The notes under the pieces are model-generated. The model had not been told where the DNA came from. It saw only the letters and a list, made by a program, of their open reading frames with translations, and searched no databases. A DNA stretch of 64,000 nucleotides, from NCBI GenBank assembly GCA_021299385.1, contig JAJTGZ010000004.1, positions 1-64,000 of the forward strand. The letters run 5' to 3'. Source of the DNA: Phycisphaeraceae bacterium. Lineage in GTDB: Bacteria > Planctomycetota > Phycisphaerae > Phycisphaerales > UBA1924. Each line of letters starts with the position of its first letter. Within the stretch, counting starts at the first letter, position 1. A program made the translations under genes and the position numbers. This document shows positions 33,969-43,400 of this stretch, piece after piece.

Positions 33969-34688
33969 TCAGGGCTCGCCGGTCCATTGGACCTTGACCT
34001 TCCACCCGGCAAGGTCGAAGATGCTGGCGACGAGTTTCTCAGCGGCGGCCTTGGCCAGGTCGATGTAAGGGCGCTCGCGTGCGGCGGCGACGACGGCCGC
34101 CTGCATGCGTGCCCGGCTGGACTTCTCGAACTCCTCGCGCGAGCCGGCCATGCCGATGGTCCACCAGCCGAGGCCTGCGTTTTCGTAGGTCACCAGTTTG
34201 GTGCGATCTTCATCTAAACGCGGGTTGCGGAGTTTGGGCAGGGGGAGTTCGACGGTGAGTTCTCTGCTCTTCTCGTCGCGCTTGGTGAGGCTTGCCTGTG
34301 AAAAATCCACGGCGTAATCCGCGCTGCCGCGGACGATCCAGATGCCCCTTCGGAAGGCGGCCTCGGCCTCAAGCTCGCTGACGACCTGGACGCTCTGGAC
34401 GGTCAGCAGGCTCAACGCCTGGACCTGGTTGATCGTCTGGCCGGCGAGCGTGAACCTCTCCGTCGGCGTCGCCATGGACGCCAGGCCCTGCACGCCCGCG
34501 CGGTAGAGCAGCACAAATGCGGCGAGCGCGAGCGTCGCCAGGCCGAGGATCAGCACGACCAACGGCCAGAGGCACCCGGGCCTGCGGGCGAGGACGTAGG
34601 TCGGCGTGGGTGGGGTGGCGGTGGATGGGGTGGCAGTGGTGGTGGGCGGGAGCATGGTGGTTCCCGTGCTTGCGTCAGTCGTGGGCAT
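33969..34688 (-). CDS. DUF4230-like membrane-anchored protein
   Basis: 239 residues. A Thr/Pro-rich cytoplasmic N-terminus (1-38) is followed by one strongly hydrophobic helix ([21 protein letters not shown]) and a periplasmic or exposed C-terminal domain of about 170 residues with alternating strands ([30 protein letters not shown] ... [19 protein letters not shown]). The latter pattern matches the DUF4230 family of unknown function. Its start overlaps the rpoD stop codon region by 14 nt, so it is read from the same transcript. The function is unknown. Confidence 0.75.
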   Translation of the reverse strand: MPTTDASTGTTMLPPTTTATPSTATPPTPTYVLARRPGCLWPLVVLILGLATLALAAFVLLYRAGVQGLASMATPTERFTLAGQTINQVQALSLLTVQSVQVVSELEAEAAFRRGIWIVRGSADYAVDFSQASLTKRDEKSRELTVELPLPKLRNPRLDEDRTKLVTYENAGLGWWTIGMAGSREEFEKSSRARMQAAVVAAARERPYIDLAKAAAEKLVASIFDLAGWKVKVQWTGEP

Positions 34689-36735
34689 CTTCGGCCGGTT
34701 GTGCTTGCGTTAGGCGTGAGATGAGATCGCTGTTGAAATGGTCGCTTCGTGAGAAGGGGGGTGTGTGGCCCGGGGTGGCGGGGTCTCGGATCGCGGCGGG
34801 GATGGGGAGCACGCGTGAGGGTGCGGCGTCAAGGAAGCCTACGAGCTTGCACGAGCGCACGGGGTGCTGGAGTTTGCGTATGGCCTTGGCCTCGACCTGG
34901 CGGACGCGCTCGCGGGTAACGCAGAAGATCTTGCCGACCTCGTCGAGGGTGTAGGTGTACCCGTCGCCGATGCCGTAGCGGAGTTTGATGATCTCGCGCT
35001 CGCGGTAGGTGAGGCTTTTGAGGACCTGCTCGACGCGGTGGCGAAGGGAGATGTCGCTGGCGTGCAGGGCGGGGCCGATCTCGCGTTGGTCGGCGACGAG
35101 GTCGCCGGTGCGGGCCTCGTCGGTTTCGCCCAGAGGTTTGTCGAGGCTGGCGGTGGGGCGGGCGGTCTTGAGGATGCGGTGGACCTCGGCCGGGGCGATG
35201 CGTGCCTTCTCGGCGATCTGGGCGATGGTCGGCTCGATGCCGGTCTGCTGGAAGAGCTCGCGCTGAAGTTGGCGGATCCTGCCGGTGGTGGTCGTTACGT
35301 TGACGGGCACGCGGATGGTGTGCACGTGGTCGGCGATGGCACGCGTAATAGCCTGGCGGATCCACCAGGTGGCGTAGGTGCTGAACTTGTACCCGCGTTT
35401 GTACTCAAACTTCTCGACGGCGCGGAGCAGGCCGGTGTTCCCCTCCTGGATCAGGTCCAGGAACGACAGCCCGCGGTTGCGGTATTTCTTAGCCACCGCG
35501 ACGACGAGTCGGAGGTTAGCGCCCGAGAGGTCGCGCTTGGCCTGCTCATACTCCCAGCAAACAGTGTCGATCGCGGCGACGCGGGCGACGGCCTGGGCCG
35601 GTTCCTCTAAGAGCATCGAGCGGAGGCCCTCGAGCTCGTCGCGCTTGGTCTGGAGTTCTTCGGGGTCGGGGGTGTGTGCGTCGTCGGCGTGGGCGTTGGC
35701 CTGGCGGTGGGCGCGCTTGAGCTCGGCGTCGAGGGAGGCCATCTTGGCGGTGATCGAGCGCAGTTTGCGCATCGCCGGGATGATGCGCCCGGTGCGGAGG
35801 GAGAGCTCCTCGGTCAACGCCGAGAGTTTGCGCCGGCGTGAGGCCATGCGCTCGGCGATCTGCTCGGCACGCTCGGGCTTGTGCGCGGCACGGGCCTGGC
35901 ACAGGGCGGCAAAGTCGTCGCGGTTGGTGCGCAGCAGCAGCTGGATCGTCGCCAGGTTGTAGGGGATGCGCTTAGAGATGGTCTCGCGGTGGTTCTCCTC
36001 CAGCGTGCTAAGGCGGATGGTGCGGTCAAAGACCAGTTCGCCGCTCTGCACGCCCTTGAGCACGTCGACGGCCTGGGTGAGGACGTAGTCGCTCTCGAGG
36101 CACCGCCGACGGAAGATCATGCGCGTCGTTTCGATCTTCTTGGCCAAGCGGACTTCCTCCTCCCGGCTGAGCAGGGGGATGACGTTCATCTGCGCCAAAT
36201 AGGTGCGGATAGGGTCATCAGAGCGTGCACCGGCCTTGGCGAGTTGGATGTCCAGGTCGGTGGCGTATTGCGGGTCTTGGGCGTCGTGCAATCCGAGGTC
36301 GTCTTGGGGGAAAAGGACGGGGGTTGCGGGTGGTTTGTCGGCGGTTTTTGATGGGTTGTTGGCGTAGGGGTTACAGTTCATCGAGCGCCAGTCGTCCCCG
36401 GGGCGCTGGCCGCCGATGATGGTCAGGGCGCGGGGTGGATGGTCCTGGGGCTTCCCTTTGCCTCGGCGTTGGGGCGGGGTAGGGGTGTGGTCGGGCTGGG
36501 CCTGGATTTGGGGCTGGGGTGATTCTTTGTGCTGCCGCCAGAGGCGTGCGCGGTAGTCCATCTCGTCGATGAGTTGAAGGCCTCGCTGGTCGATGGCGAC
36601 GAGGAGTCGGTGCATGCAGTCAGGATCGACCCACTCATCGGGCAGGGCGTTGTTGAGTTCCTCGTAGCTCAGCCAGCCGCGCGGCTGGGCGAGCGCCAGG
36701 AGCGATTGCAGGCAGTCGGGGAGTTGGTTGGTCAC
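34675..36735 (-). CDS. rpoD: primary RNA polymerase sigma factor (RpoD/SigA)
   Basis: 686 residues from a GTG. Region 1.1-like N-terminus (1-75), a Gln/Pro linker, region 1.2 ([30 protein letters not shown]), a 200-residue non-conserved region, then region 2 ([61 protein letters not shown], the -10 recognition and melting helices), region 3 and region 4 ([14 protein letters not shown] ... [27 protein letters not shown], the -35 helix-turn-helix). The length and presence of region 1.1 and the large insert mark it as the primary sigma factor. A C-terminal extension of about 60 residues beyond region 4 is unusual. It follows dnaG with a 168-bp gap, as in the classic macromolecular-synthesis operon. 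Confidence 0.93.
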   Translation of the reverse strand: MTNQLPDCLQSLLALAQPRGWLSYEELNNALPDEWVDPDCMHRLLVAIDQRGLQLIDEMDYRARLWRQHKESPQPQIQAQPDHTPTPPQRRGKGKPQDHPPRALTIIGGQRPGDDWRSMNCNPYANNPSKTADKPPATPVLFPQDDLGLHDAQDPQYATDLDIQLAKAGARSDDPIRTYLAQMNVIPLLSREEEVRLAKKIETTRMIFRRRCLESDYVLTQAVDVLKGVQSGELVFDRTIRLSTLEENHRETISKRIPYNLATIQLLLRTNRDDFAALCQARAAHKPERAEQIAERMASRRRKLSALTEELSLRTGRIIPAMRKLRSITAKMASLDAELKRAHRQANAHADDAHTPDPEELQTKRDELEGLRSMLLEEPAQAVARVAAIDTVCWEYEQAKRDLSGANLRLVVAVAKKYRNRGLSFLDLIQEGNTGLLRAVEKFEYKRGYKFSTYATWWIRQAITRAIADHVHTIRVPVNVTTTTGRIRQLQRELFQQTGIEPTIAQIAEKARIAPAEVHRILKTARPTASLDKPLGETDEARTGDLVADQREIGPALHASDISLRHRVEQVLKSLTYREREIIKLRYGIGDGYTYTLDEVGKIFCVTRERVRQVEAKAIRKLQHPVRSCKLVGFLDAAPSRVLPIPAAIRDPATPGHTPPFSRSDHFNSDLISRLTQAQPAEDAHD

Positions 36736-36903
36736 AAGTGCTCCTCACGAACGAGGGACCTGCCGGGGGCGTTGGCGTCCGCGACGTGCCTCTCTCGCTA
36801 ACTCTGCCACGGTATCCGGGTCCGTCAACCAAAGTTTGTAAAATATGTGCAGATTATTCCTAGGGGTGCACGGTTGGCTGCGCAGATGTGCACGCGGCGG
36901 AGA

Positions 36904-38760
36904 TCATCGCGCGGGCTTGAAGGACGTGGGCTTCCAACCCGGCGCGGCGTGCGCCCGGCGGAGCGCGTCGAGCTTGCCGAGCGGGTCGGTGGTGCTCCCG
37001 GCGTTGCGGCGCAAGGCCTGGGCTATAGCCTCGTGCACCTTGGTTTGCAGCGATTGGTACAAACGCTCGGCGTCCCCCTCGTGCTGCTGGTCCGTCTGCG
37101 CCGCAAGGCCCGCGACGGCAGCACGCAGCTCATCATTGCCGATCTGCGAGAGCACGGCACGGACGCTCAGGGGTTGCCCGCTGGCCAGCGCCGCATCGAC
37201 GGCGCTGGCCATGAGGCTGAAACCTTCACGCGCAAACTTCGCCGGGGAAAGCTCGGCCAGGTGCTCGGCGGTGAGGCGCCCCAGCAACATCGGCTCGCAC
37301 GCGGCGATGACCAGCGCGTGCTCGCGGGCGTCGGTGGGGCGCAACTCGGCGTATTCGCTCGATGTGCCCGATTGCTCGTCGGGGGCCTGGGGCTGGCGGT
37401 CGCGGGGCCGGGCGCGGGTGATCGCGTCGCGCACCACACGCTCATCGACGCCGGCCAGGGCAGCAACCCGGCGGATGATCATCGCCTGCCGAACGGGGTT
37501 GATACGGGCCAGGCCAAGCTCGCCCAGGCGGGTGAGCTCCTGCTCGATGACCCCGGCGCGTTGCTGGAGCCCGAGGGGATCGAGTTGGACTTTGAGCCTG
37601 TCGAAGCGGTAGTCGAGCGCGTCGGCGGCGTGGTCGAAGACCTGCTGGAGGATGCCCACGCCGCCCGGGCGTTTGAGCAGTTCGTCGGGGTCCTTGGCGT
37701 CGGTGCTGCCGGCGAGGGTGGCGATGCGGACGTCCAGTGTGCTCTCGAAGAGGACCTCGACGGCGCGGTCGGCAGCGCGCTGGCCCGCGGCGTCGCCGTC
37801 GAACATGAGGATGACGCGTGGGCAGTGCCTTTCGAGCAGGCGTGCGCCCTGGCGTGTCAGAGCGGTGCCGAGGGTTGCCACGACGTTGGTGATCCCGGCC
37901 TGGTGGCAGGCGATGGCGTCGGTGTACCCCTCGACGACGACGGCGAACTGCTTCTCGCGGATCGCTGCGCTCGCCTGGGGCAGAGCGTAGAGCGTTGCGC
38001 TTTTGCTAAAGAGCTGGCTCTCGGGGCTGTTGAGATACTTGGGCTCGTCTTCGGGGTGCAGTTTGCGCCCGCCGAAGGCGACGGTGCGACCGGCGGTGTC
38101 GGTGATGGGGAACATCAGGCGGTTGCGGAAGGCGTCGTAGTGCCCGCCGGTCTCGCGTGTCTTGAGCAGCCCGGCGGCAAGAAAGCCGCGCGGGTCCCAC
38201 CCCTTCTTGCCAATGAGCGTCAGCAGACCGTCCCAGCGGTCGGGGGCGGCGCCGAGGTTGAACAGGTCGATCATCTCTTGGCTGATGCCTCGCTGGGTCA
38301 TGAGTTCGCGGGCGACCTTCCCGTGCTCGGGGTGGTTGCGGATGAGTTTGAAGAACTCGGCGGCGGCGGCGTTGGCTTGGGCGATCTCATCCTTGCTGGC
38401 GTGGGCGGTGCCGTCGTGGTGCTCGGCGGGCGCGTCGCCCGGCTCGGCGACGTGCTTGCGGGGCTGGTAGGGCGTGAGGGTGACGCCGCCTCGCTGGGCG
38501 AGATAGACGAGCGCCTCGCGGAAGTCCATCTTGAAATAGCCCTTGACGAAGGCGAGACTGTCGCCCCCGGCACCGCAGGCAAAGCACTTGTAGATTTGCT
38601 TGATCGGCGAGACGTACATCGACGGGGCGTGGTCGTCGTGGAAGGGGCAGACGCAGACGTACTCGCGTCCCTTGCGTTTGAGGGGGAGTTGCTCGCCGAT
38701 GAGTTTGACCAGGTCGGTCGCTTCCAGGACTCTGCGGATGTCGTCGCTCCCCTGGGCCAT
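36904..38760 (-). CDS. dnaG: DNA primase DnaG
   Basis: 618 residues. Zinc-binding CHC2 domain with Cys38, His41, Cys59 and Cys62 (CPFHDDHAP ... CFACGAGG), the catalytic core with EGYTDAIA and MFDGDAAGQRAADRA (TOPRIM acidic residues), and a C-terminal helicase-interaction part. It makes RNA primers for the replisome. ATG 38760 is chosen since the family begins MAQGSDDIRRVLEATDLVKLIG; open frame upstream is Pro-rich and unlike primase. The gene is upstream of rpoD on the same strand. Length is normal. Confidence 0.95.
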   Translation of the reverse strand: MAQGSDDIRRVLEATDLVKLIGEQLPLKRKGREYVCVCPFHDDHAPSMYVSPIKQIYKCFACGAGGDSLAFVKGYFKMDFREALVYLAQRGGVTLTPYQPRKHVAEPGDAPAEHHDGTAHASKDEIAQANAAAAEFFKLIRNHPEHGKVARELMTQRGISQEMIDLFNLGAAPDRWDGLLTLIGKKGWDPRGFLAAGLLKTRETGGHYDAFRNRLMFPITDTAGRTVAFGGRKLHPEDEPKYLNSPESQLFSKSATLYALPQASAAIREKQFAVVVEGYTDAIACHQAGITNVVATLGTALTRQGARLLERHCPRVILMFDGDAAGQRAADRAVEVLFESTLDVRIATLAGSTDAKDPDELLKRPGGVGILQQVFDHAADALDYRFDRLKVQLDPLGLQQRAGVIEQELTRLGELGLARINPVRQAMIIRRVAALAGVDERVVRDAITRARPRDRQPQAPDEQSGTSSEYAELRPTDAREHALVIAACEPMLLGRLTAEHLAELSPAKFAREGFSLMASAVDAALASGQPLSVRAVLSQIGNDELRAAVAGLAAQTDQQHEGDAERLYQSLQTKVHEAIAQALRRNAGSTTDPLGKLDALRRAHAAPGWKPTSFKPAR

Positions 38761-38942
38761 GGGTGGTTGTAGGCCGGGCGGGGGTGCGGGTGGGGTAGTG
38801 GTGGGTGGATGGTGCTCCTTCGCGGCGGAACCTAGTATTTCTGGTTGCCGCCGCTGGCGTGCCCGGCCGTGCGCGGGTGCCCGTGCAAGGGGCCTGTGCA
38901 AGGTGTCGGTGCCTCGCCAAGCCCGGCGTTTGGATGGGCACC

Positions 38943-40664
38943 ATGCACGCAGCCTTTGCCGACAAGTTTGAGATGCAAAACCGCCTCTTTGCCGAGCTCT
39001 CTCGGATGTTTGCTCAGGAGGTGCCGTTGTACGACAAGGCCCTGCTTGTCAACAGCCTCTGCAACCGAGCGGTCTGCGACCTGCTCGGGCGTGTGCACGT
39101 CGGCTTTACGATCACCGACGAGCAACTAGAGAAGACCAGCGGCGAACGGCACGGGGCGATCCGCATCGGCCGGAGCGATGAGTACCGCCTGATCGGCCGG
39201 TTCTTTGCCGCCTTTGCGATGGAGCCGCACAACTATTACGACATGTCCAGCGTCGGGGCCAAGAGCCAGCCGATCGTGGCCACGGCGTTCCGCTCGCGCG
39301 TCAACCCCGAGCATCGGGTCTTTTCATCGCTGCTGCAGACCGACTACTTCGACCCGGCGACCAAGGCCCGCATCGAGGGTGTGCTGGCGGGCCGGCAAGT
39401 ATTCTCAGACAAGGCCAAGGCCCTGCTTGACAAAGACGAACGCCAGGGGGGCCTAGATTGGGAAGATGCCAACGCATTGATCGCCGAGGGCGTGGGGAGG
39501 ATTTTCAAGTGGACCGGGCGTGCGCGGGAGCACGGGTTGTACAAGGATTTGTGTGATGCGGGGTTCAAGATCGCCGCGGATATTGCCTGCTTCCAGTCGC
39601 ACCACCTCAACCACCTGACGCCGAACACGTTTTGCATTGACCTGTACACCTCGGCGATGAAGCACTCCCTCGGCGAGATCAACGCGGCGGAGTTCACCGC
39701 CCGAGCGACAAAGGCCCTGGATCGCCTGCTCATCGGGGCCGACCGCGACTACATGCGGCTGTCGTTCAGGCACCTTCGGCAAGAGGAGATCGACGGTTTT
39801 GCGCACGCCAGTGTCGCCCCCGGGATGGTCGCCGAGCTGGCCAAGGCGTTGACGGCTAGGCTCGCGCAGCCCGACCTGGACCTGCGGTCGCTCAAGCACG
39901 CCGGGTTCAAGGACACGACCGAGGGGCCGCCCGAGGGTGTGCCTGTGCTGCTGCGCCAGGACGCCTACAAGGCGCTGACCGAGCCGGTGGTCTTTGAGAA
40001 CGCCGACGGCACGAGCGTGCAGACAACGCACACGGCACGGTTCGGGGAGATCGAGCAACGGTTCTATGCCGCGACACCGACCGGGCGCACGCTGTATGAC
40101 AAGTGCCTGACCGAGGCGGAGGATGCCAAGGAGAAAGACCCCGGCCTGGCCAATCGCAACCCAGCGGCGTATGAGGCGCTCTACGCCAGGCCGTTCGCGC
40201 CGTTCCCCAAAACACTCGGCGACTTGCTTGCGCAGGGGCTGGTCTACGGGCGTTACTCGGCAACAACCAAAGGCATCGCTGATCGCGGCAAGATCAAGAC
40301 AACAAACCTGCACGAACTGGTCCGCCTCGGCTACGCACGCGTCGAGGGGTTGCGCTACGAAGACTTCTTGCCCGTTAGCGCGGCGGGGATCTTCGCCTCC
40401 AACCTCAACCAGTACGGCACCAAGTCAACCGCGGCAAAGAAGCCCGAATACACGCGGGCGATGCTCGAAGAGGTGCTCGGGCGCGCGATCGTCGATGCCA
40501 ACGGGGCATACGCAAGTGTGCACGCGCAGTCGGTGCGAGGGATGTACGCGGATTTAGGCTTGTGGGAGCAGGTGCCCGCGGCGGAACGCTCGGCGATCGA
40601 GCGGGCCTGCGCGGGTGGCCAGGCGGAGGTCGCCCAGCGGGTGCCGCAGGGCGCGCTGGCGTAA
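38943..40664 (+). CDS. HglS/YdcJ-like 2-oxoadipate dioxygenase/decarboxylase (DUF1338) with large insertion
   Basis: 573 residues (ATG 38934 is an alternative). Conserved blocks match the DUF1338 family: ERHGAIR (His70), YYDMSSVG, HRVFSSLL, SHHLNHLTPNT (second metal His near 224), EGPPEGVPVLLRQDAYKAL, THTARFGEIEQRF (Glu369), TPTGRTLYDKCL and YEDFLPVSAAGIFASNL. In Pseudomonas HglS the equivalent His, His, Glu bind iron, and the enzyme turns 2-oxoadipate into D-2-hydroxyglutarate in lysine breakdown. Compared with E. coli YdcJ there is an extra segment of about 90 residues (roughly 237-328, SAMKHSLGEI ... LKHAGFKDTT) between the second His and the EGPP block. No lysine-catabolic neighbour is present; it is divergent from dnaG across 182 bp. 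Confidence 0.85.
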   Translation: MHAAFADKFEMQNRLFAELSRMFAQEVPLYDKALLVNSLCNRAVCDLLGRVHVGFTITDEQLEKTSGERHGAIRIGRSDEYRLIGRFFAAFAMEPHNYYDMSSVGAKSQPIVATAFRSRVNPEHRVFSSLLQTDYFDPATKARIEGVLAGRQVFSDKAKALLDKDERQGGLDWEDANALIAEGVGRIFKWTGRAREHGLYKDLCDAGFKIAADIACFQSHHLNHLTPNTFCIDLYTSAMKHSLGEINAAEFTARATKALDRLLIGADRDYMRLSFRHLRQEEIDGFAHASVAPGMVAELAKALTARLAQPDLDLRSLKHAGFKDTTEGPPEGVPVLLRQDAYKALTEPVVFENADGTSVQTTHTARFGEIEQRFYAATPTGRTLYDKCLTEAEDAKEKDPGLANRNPAAYEALYARPFAPFPKTLGDLLAQGLVYGRYSATTKGIADRGKIKTTNLHELVRLGYARVEGLRYEDFLPVSAAGIFASNLNQYGTKSTAAKKPEYTRAMLEEVLGRAIVDANGAYASVHAQSVRGMYADLGLWEQVPAAERSAIERACAGGQAEVAQRVPQGALA

Positions 40665-40703
40665 AGCGCGGCGTGCGCTCTGGTGGGTGTACGCTGTAGA
40701 CGC

Positions 40704-41936
40704 ATGGGTGATGCCCCGCACCAACCTACCCAACCCGCCGGGCCTGTCGCCGCGCAGGCGCCAGCGCCGATGCGCCGGGCCACGCTCTCGCTCCTGCTGG
40801 TCATCACGCTGCTCGACCTTTTGGGCGTCGGGCTGCTCATCCCGGTGATCCCCTACCTCGTCAAGCAGTTCAGCGATAACGCGGCGGTGGCGGGGGTGCT
40901 CTCAGCGACGTACGCGCTGCTGCAGTTTCTAGCCACGCCCGTGCTGGGTGCCCTCAGCGACCGCGTCGGGCGGCGGCCTGTGCTGATCGTGAGCCTGATC
41001 GGCTCGGCGATCGGGTACATCATCTTCGGGCTTGCCGGGGCCCTCTGGATGCTCTTTGTCGGCAGGGCCATCGACGGGATCACCGGGGGGAACATCTCCA
41101 CCGCCTACGCCTATGCAGCCGACGTGAGCACCCCGGCCGAGCGCGGCAAAACCTTCGGCATGATGGGCGCGGCGATGGGGCTCGGGTTCATCATCGGGCC
41201 GGGGATCGGAGGTTGGCTGGCCAGCTATGACTACCACTACCCGGCGTTTGCCGCGGCGGGGGCCGCGCTGCTCTCGGCGGCGTGGGGCTTCTTTGTCCTG
41301 CCCGAAAGCCTCACGCCCGAGCGAAGGGAAAAGGGGCCGATCCAACTCTCGATGCTCAACCCGCTGCGGACCGTCAGCGGCAAGTTTGTTGCCGGGGCGT
41401 TCCTACCGGTGATGCTCGCGGTCGTCGCGGTGAGCTTCACGCAGGCGAGCATGTACGGCGTGTTCGCCTTCTGGACGTACGACATGCTCCGCTGGGGGCC
41501 CAGCGAGGTCTCGTACATCCTGGTCATGGCCGGGATCATCGGCGTGGTCGTCCAGGGTGGGCTGGTGCGCGTGCTGAGTAAAAAAATCGGCGACCGCGCG
41601 ACCCTCGCACTCGGGCTGCTCACCCTCGGCCTGGCGTGCGCGGTGCTCGGCTTCTCGACGCAGGCGTGGATGCTCTATGCGTGCCTGGCCGTCTGGAGCA
41701 TCGGCGGCGGGCTGGCGGGGGCATCGTCGACGGCGATGGTATCGAAACTCGCCGGGGTGCAGGAGCAGGGGCAGGCGATGGGCGTCAGCCAAGCCCTCGC
41801 CGGGCTCATGCGCATCGCCGGACCGCTGTGGGGCGGCTTCGCCTACGACCACCTCGGCGCGGCGGTGCAATACCTGGTGCCCGGGACGCTGACGCTGCTT
41901 GTGTTTGTGATGCTGCTCCCTGGGTGGCGCCGCTAA
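40704..41936 (+). CDS. MFS transporter, TetA-like drug/proton antiporter
   Basis: 410 residues, 12 membrane segments after a 28-residue Pro/Gln/Ala-rich N-terminus. Motif A between helices 2 and 3 is GALSDRVGRRPVL, and motif C in helix 5 is GLGFIIGPGIGGWL, which marks the drug/proton antiporter group; the overall sequence resembles class B-type TetA. The central loop carries ESLTPERREKGPIQLS. The substrate cannot be deduced, and resistance is not implied. It is 40 bp after the HglS-like gene on the same strand and converges with lysC. The stop codon is directly followed by a palindromic repeat. Confidence 0.85.
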   Translation: MGDAPHQPTQPAGPVAAQAPAPMRRATLSLLLVITLLDLLGVGLLIPVIPYLVKQFSDNAAVAGVLSATYALLQFLATPVLGALSDRVGRRPVLIVSLIGSAIGYIIFGLAGALWMLFVGRAIDGITGGNISTAYAYAADVSTPAERGKTFGMMGAAMGLGFIIGPGIGGWLASYDYHYPAFAAAGAALLSAAWGFFVLPESLTPERREKGPIQLSMLNPLRTVSGKFVAGAFLPVMLAVVAVSFTQASMYGVFAFWTYDMLRWGPSEVSYILVMAGIIGVVVQGGLVRVLSKKIGDRATLALGLLTLGLACAVLGFSTQAWMLYACLAVWSIGGGLAGASSTAMVSKLAGVQEQGQAMGVSQALAGLMRIAGPLWGGFAYDHLGAAVQYLVPGTLTLLVFVMLLPGWRR

Positions 41937-41938
41937 CG

Positions 41939-41964
41939 GTGGCGCGGGCTTCCAGCCCGCGCAC
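41939..41964. repeat. GGTGGCGCGGGCT palindrome, copy 1
   Basis: GGTG followed by the inverted repeat GCGCGGGCT-TCC-AGCCCGCGC, right after the MFS stop codon. The same sequence recurs at 48974-49036 twice. It stands between convergent genes and may end both transcripts. Confidence 0.85.
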
Positions 41965-41983
41965 CGCACTCCAGCGAGACTGA

Positions 41984-43363
41984 CTAAACATTTGCTTGTG
42001 GCTGATCCCCCTGCAGACCAAACTCCTTGTGTATCGCCGCGACAGCCCTCGGCCCACTCTGCCCCTCGACAACAATCGAGATCGACAGCTCACTGCTCCC
42101 CTGCGCAATGGCGATGACATTGATCCCCAGCCCGGCAATACAAGTAAAAATACGTGCGGCAACCCCCGGCGTCCCCTTCATCGCGGCACCAACGGGCGCG
42201 ACAACGCAGACGCCGGGGCGCACGTCGATAGTGCGCGCCAAGCCGTGCTGGCGCAGCGTGCGTTCGAGTGCGGCCTTAGCGCGGTCGGCCTGCGCCTGCG
42301 AGACGACCAGCGAGATGCCACTCTCCGAAACACTCTGGCAGATCATGTGGATATTGATGCGTTCGCGCGCCAGGGAGGCGAAGACCTCCGATGCCGAGCC
42401 TGGGCGCCCGACCATCGCCGCCCCGCCGACGGTGAGCATCGCCAAGCCCTTGAGCATCGGCACGGCACGCACGACCGTTGCCGTCGGCGCTGGCGCGCTG
42501 CTAATGAGCGTGCCCGGGTGGTCGGGCTTGAAAGTGCTCCGCATCCGCACCGGCACGCCATAGGCCGCGGCGGGCTCCAGTGCGCGCGGGTGCATGCTCT
42601 TGGCGCCGAACTTGCCCATCTCTACAGCCTCGGCAAAGCCGAGCGCACCGAGCAGGCGGGCCTCGGGCACGACGCGTGGGTCGGCGGTCATAAGGCCATC
42701 GACGTCGGAGTAAATCCAGATTTCATCGGCCTTCAGTGCCGAGCCGAGGATGGTGGCGGTGTAGTCGCTCCCACCCCGGCCGAGCGTGCTGGTCACGCCG
42801 TGCTGATTCGCGGCGACAAAGCCGGTAACAACAACGGGCTGCCCCTTGTCCATCATCGGCCCGAGCACCTCCTGGACCTGGAACATCGACAAGTCCATGA
42901 GCGGGTCGGCCTCGGTGAAGTGGTCGTCGGTAACGATCCCCGCCTGCCGGCCGTCCATCGGCGTCGCGCCGAGCACGTGCGCGAGCATCGCGCAACTCAG
43001 TCGCTCGCCGAATGCGGCAATAGCGTCGGTACTGCGCGGGGTGAGCTCTTCCAGCGCCAGCACGCCGTGGACGACGGCTTCGAGGCCCTCGAGCAATGGC
43101 CTGACGTGCTCGTGTGCGCCCAGCGCATAGGCACAGGCCAGGTGCCGGTCGCGGATAGCCGTGAGCAGTTCGCCCGTGCGCAGGTCGTTGCCCGAGGCGG
43201 CGGCATCGGCGACCTCCAGGAGTTGCTCGGTGATCCCGTCCATCGCGCTGACGACCGTGAGCACCTGGTGCTTGCCCGCCGCGGCACGCACGATGCCGGC
43301 GACGTGCCCGATGCGCTCGGCATCGGCCACGCTGGTGCCCCCGAACTTCATCACGATGCGCAT
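41984..43363 (-). CDS. lysC: aspartate kinase
   Basis: 459 residues. Phosphorylates aspartate as the first step to lysine/DAP, methionine and threonine. The kinase domain starts MRIVMKFGGTSVADAERI and has TLGRGGSDYTATILG (substrate-binding) and the EARLLGALGFAEAVEMGKFGAKSMHPRA block; two ACT domains fill the C-terminal part (about 305-455: INIHMICQSVSESGISLVV and INVIAIAQGSSELSISIVV), so it is likely feedback-regulated. It lies 37 bp downstream of hom on the same strand, giving a hom-lysC unit that supplies the DAP used by MurE. Confidence 0.94.
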   Translation of the reverse strand: MRIVMKFGGTSVADAERIGHVAGIVRAAAGKHQVLTVVSAMDGITEQLLEVADAAASGNDLRTGELLTAIRDRHLACAYALGAHEHVRPLLEGLEAVVHGVLALEELTPRSTDAIAAFGERLSCAMLAHVLGATPMDGRQAGIVTDDHFTEADPLMDLSMFQVQEVLGPMMDKGQPVVVTGFVAANQHGVTSTLGRGGSDYTATILGSALKADEIWIYSDVDGLMTADPRVVPEARLLGALGFAEAVEMGKFGAKSMHPRALEPAAAYGVPVRMRSTFKPDHPGTLISSAPAPTATVVRAVPMLKGLAMLTVGGAAMVGRPGSASEVFASLARERINIHMICQSVSESGISLVVSQAQADRAKAALERTLRQHGLARTIDVRPGVCVVAPVGAAMKGTPGVAARIFTCIAGLGINVIAIAQGSSELSISIVVEGQSGPRAVAAIHKEFGLQGDQPQANV

Positions 43364-43400
43364 GGTCTGGTTCCTGCTCACCGCCCCAGGCGGCGGTGGT

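Noticed and set aside
36736-36903. Promoter candidate TTGACG (minus strand, near 36823-36828) upstream of rpoD
   Set aside because: No convincing -10 hexamer at a proper distance, and promoter rules for this group are not known to me.
36847-38772. A 641-codon open frame on the plus strand opposite dnaG
   Set aside because: It is the antisense of a clearly recognisable primase with all motifs; long antisense frames are expected at this GC content.
40704-41936. Calling the MFS protein a tetracycline resistance gene
   Set aside because: TetA-like family membership does not fix the substrate; related transporters export many compounds.
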